From positions 186,001 through 250,000 of the forward strand of contig NZ_SSXV01000002.1 of NCBI RefSeq assembly GCF_009469595.2: DNA of 64,000 nucleotides, written 5' to 3'. Both the position numbers and the translations under genes were made by a program. The notes under the pieces are model-generated. The model was not told the origin of the DNA. It did not search any database and saw only the letters and a list, made by a program, of their open reading frames with translations. This document shows, piece after piece, positions 62,669 to 64,000 of the stretch. Within the stretch, counting starts at the first letter, position 1. Every line of letters begins with the position of its first letter. Source of the DNA: Thauera sp. 2A1 (lineage in GTDB: Bacteria > Pseudomonadota > Gammaproteobacteria > Burkholderiales > Rhodocyclaceae).

Positions 62669-64000
62669 TCAGTCGGTTTCTTCGATGGTGAATGCGGCCG
62701 CGCCGTAGGCGTCCGAGCACGCGGTCGAGCCCTTTGGGCAAACGGGCTTGCCGAGGAAGGGCGATTGCGTCCCCTGGTGTGCCGCGACGATCGATGCGGC
62801 GGAGTCGAGCGGAAACTCGGCGAAGGGGTCCACCGCGACCAGGCCGGTGTCGGAGAAATCCCTCGGATTCTCGCTGACCACCGCAACGAACTGATTCGCC
62901 CCCGGTGGCCCGCCCGCCACCATGACCCAGCCACTGCGCGGCAGCGCGATCGACTGGCCGGCGGCGATGCGATTGCGCGTATCCACCGCATTGGGAAAGA
63001 GCTTGTAGAAGTGCTGCTTGTCCGTGCCCACCATCAGCACGTAAAGGTAGCCGGGCTTCGACGAACTCACGCGGAAACTCAGGCGGTCGCGGCCGATGCG
63101 CACCTGCGCTTTCTCCAGGGCCACGGTGACGCTGTGATCGCGATCGCGTTGCTGGAAGATGCGGTCGATTTCGTCGAGCGCGTTGAACGGACCGGCGGGC
63201 ACCGTGACCGGCGGCACCACTGCAGCCGCGGTCTCCGGCGCTATGGGTGTCGTCCGTGCCGCGTCACTGGCCGGCGGAGCTGCGGGCGTCTCCGGCGCTC
63301 GCGCCGCAGTCTGTGTTGCAGGCCGCTGGCTCAGCCAGTATCCGCCGGCGCCAAGGGCCAGTGCGACGACGACTCCCGCCAGCAGCAGTGGGCTCCGCGA
63401 GGGCTTGGCGGCATCGCCGATGCGCGGGGCCGCGTGTGCCGTAGAACCGCCCGCCGGTGATGCCGGAGCGGTCATCGCCGAGGCGTGGTCCAGGCCGAGC
63501 AAGGCGCGGAATTCCGCCACCGTCTGCGGCCGGTCCTTGGGCTGGACCGCCAGCCCGCGATCGATGGCGCGCAGGAAGGCGTCCGAATAGCGTCCGGCGA
63601 GCTGCTGCGCGAGCGGTTGCATCGTGTCGTTGACTGCGCGGCCGACGGCAGGCGGCGGGGTCTTGCCGACGATGGCGAGGTGTACCACGGCGGCCAGCGC
63701 GTAGATGTCCGTCCACGCGCCCTGCTTGAGCTCGGGCATCTCCGCGTACTGCTCGATCGGCGCATAGCCCGGCTTCAGGATTACCGTCAGCGCCTGCGTC
63801 ATGTCGCTGATCACATGGCGTGCGGCGCCGAAATCCAGTAGCAGCGGGCGTTCGCCCGACAGCAGCATGATGTTGTCCGGGGCGATGTCGCGGTGGAAGA
63901 CCTGCGCGGCGTGCATGACTTCCAGCGCATCGAGCAGCGGCGCCAGCAGGCGCCGGAGCCAGGCTTCGTCGGGCTGCCCCTTCATCTGCTGCAGGGTGCG
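62669..64000 (-). CDS. Ser/Thr protein kinase (PpkA-type), partial at the 5' end
   Basis: The gene runs off the right edge, so the N-terminus, including the ATP-binding lysine, is missing. Visible: the catalytic loop VFHRDIAPDNIMLL, then LLDFGAARHV in place of the usual DFG core, YAPIEQY and TDIYALAAVVHLAI. A transmembrane segment follows (LLLAGVVVALALGAGGYWLS), and a C-terminal periplasmic DUF4384 domain (FRVSSSKPGYLYVLMVG; FYKLFPNAVDTRNRI). In T6SS clusters a membrane kinase of this type phosphorylates the FHA protein, here TagH, opposing the PP2C phosphatase. Minus strand, convergent with the OmpA gene. Confidence 0.88.
   Translation of the reverse strand, partial: RTLQQMKGQPDEAWLRRLLAPLLDALEVMHAAQVFHRDIAPDNIMLLSGERPLLLDFGAARHVISDMTQALTVILKPGYAPIEQYAEMPELKQGAWTDIYALAAVVHLAIVGKTPPPAVGRAVNDTMQPLAQQLAGRYSDAFLRAIDRGLAVQPKDRPQTVAEFRALLGLDHASAMTAPASPAGGSTAHAAPRIGDAAKPSRSPLLLAGVVVALALGAGGYWLSQRPATQTAARAPETPAAPPASDAARTTPIAPETAAAVVPPVTVPAGPFNALDEIDRIFQQRDRDHSVTVALEKAQVRIGRDRLSFRVSSSKPGYLYVLMVGTDKQHFYKLFPNAVDTRNRIAAGQSIALPRSGWVMVAGGPPGANQFVAVVSENPRDFSDTGLVAVDPFAEFPLDSAASIVAAHQGTQSPFLGKPVCPKGSTACSDAYGAAAFTIEETD

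Overview
The window is high-GC DNA from a Gram-negative bacterium. Gene content (type VI secretion with Hcp, VgrG, TagJ and DUF2169/DUF4150 accessory genes, two-partner secretion, lipoyl-type 2-oxoacid dehydrogenase, PPK2) and codon usage suggest a betaproteobacterium of the Rhodocyclales (Thauera/Azoarcus type). The genus is an inference, because there is no rRNA here.

Layout. (1) 1-13.4 kb is metabolic and stress-related: a minus-strand pncA-pncB pair for NAD salvage, then a plus-strand run of two phosphoribosyltransferases, a GroEL paralogue with an altered ATPase residue, archease and RtcB RNA ligase. Two REP-like hairpins follow, then a tightly coupled set of acetyl-CoA synthetase, E1alpha, E1beta, E2 and an acyl carrier protein, an aldo/keto reductase and a DUF1992 protein. 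(2) 13.5-21.9 kb encodes an exported TPR-CHAT protease-like protein followed by a two-partner secretion pair (TpsB then TpsA). (3) 22.0-45.6 kb is a type VI secretion (T6SS) cluster: tssA, tssB, tssC, two hcp, tagJ, tssE, tssF, tssG, clpV, a TPR-methyltransferase, a zinc metallopeptidase-like candidate effector, vgrG, and an accessory block (DUF6484, DUF2169, ketosynthase-like, DUF4150 PAAR-like, a small nuclease-like candidate toxin, DUF3396 immunity-like, unknowns and a TIGR02270 protein). (4) 45.7-59.4 kb is an inserted-looking minus-strand block: an intact ppk2, an exported WD40-caspase, a second TpsA and TpsB, and an exported VWD-domain protein, ending at a broken second ppk2 copy and a hydrolase remnant. 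(5) 59.4-64 kb returns to T6SS regulation: TagH (FHA), a PP2C phosphatase, an OmpA-like protein and the 3' part of a Ser/Thr kinase.

How the genes work together. The T6SS genes supply sheath, tube, baseplate, spike and disassembly ATPase. The membrane complex and its baseplate adaptor (TssJ, K, L, M) are not in the window and presumably lie beyond the right edge. The kinase, phosphatase and FHA protein form a threonine-phosphorylation switch of the known PpkA/PppA/Fha kind.

The most striking pattern is that both two-partner secretion loci carry their own exported clan-CD protease-like protein: a CHAT protein in one and a caspase with an EF-hand-like loop in the other. The loci face opposite ways and have different gene orders, so the link looks functional rather than a simple duplication. 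I propose that the proteases process or activate the secreted TpsA exoproteins, or are activated at the cell surface. This is inference from gene context.
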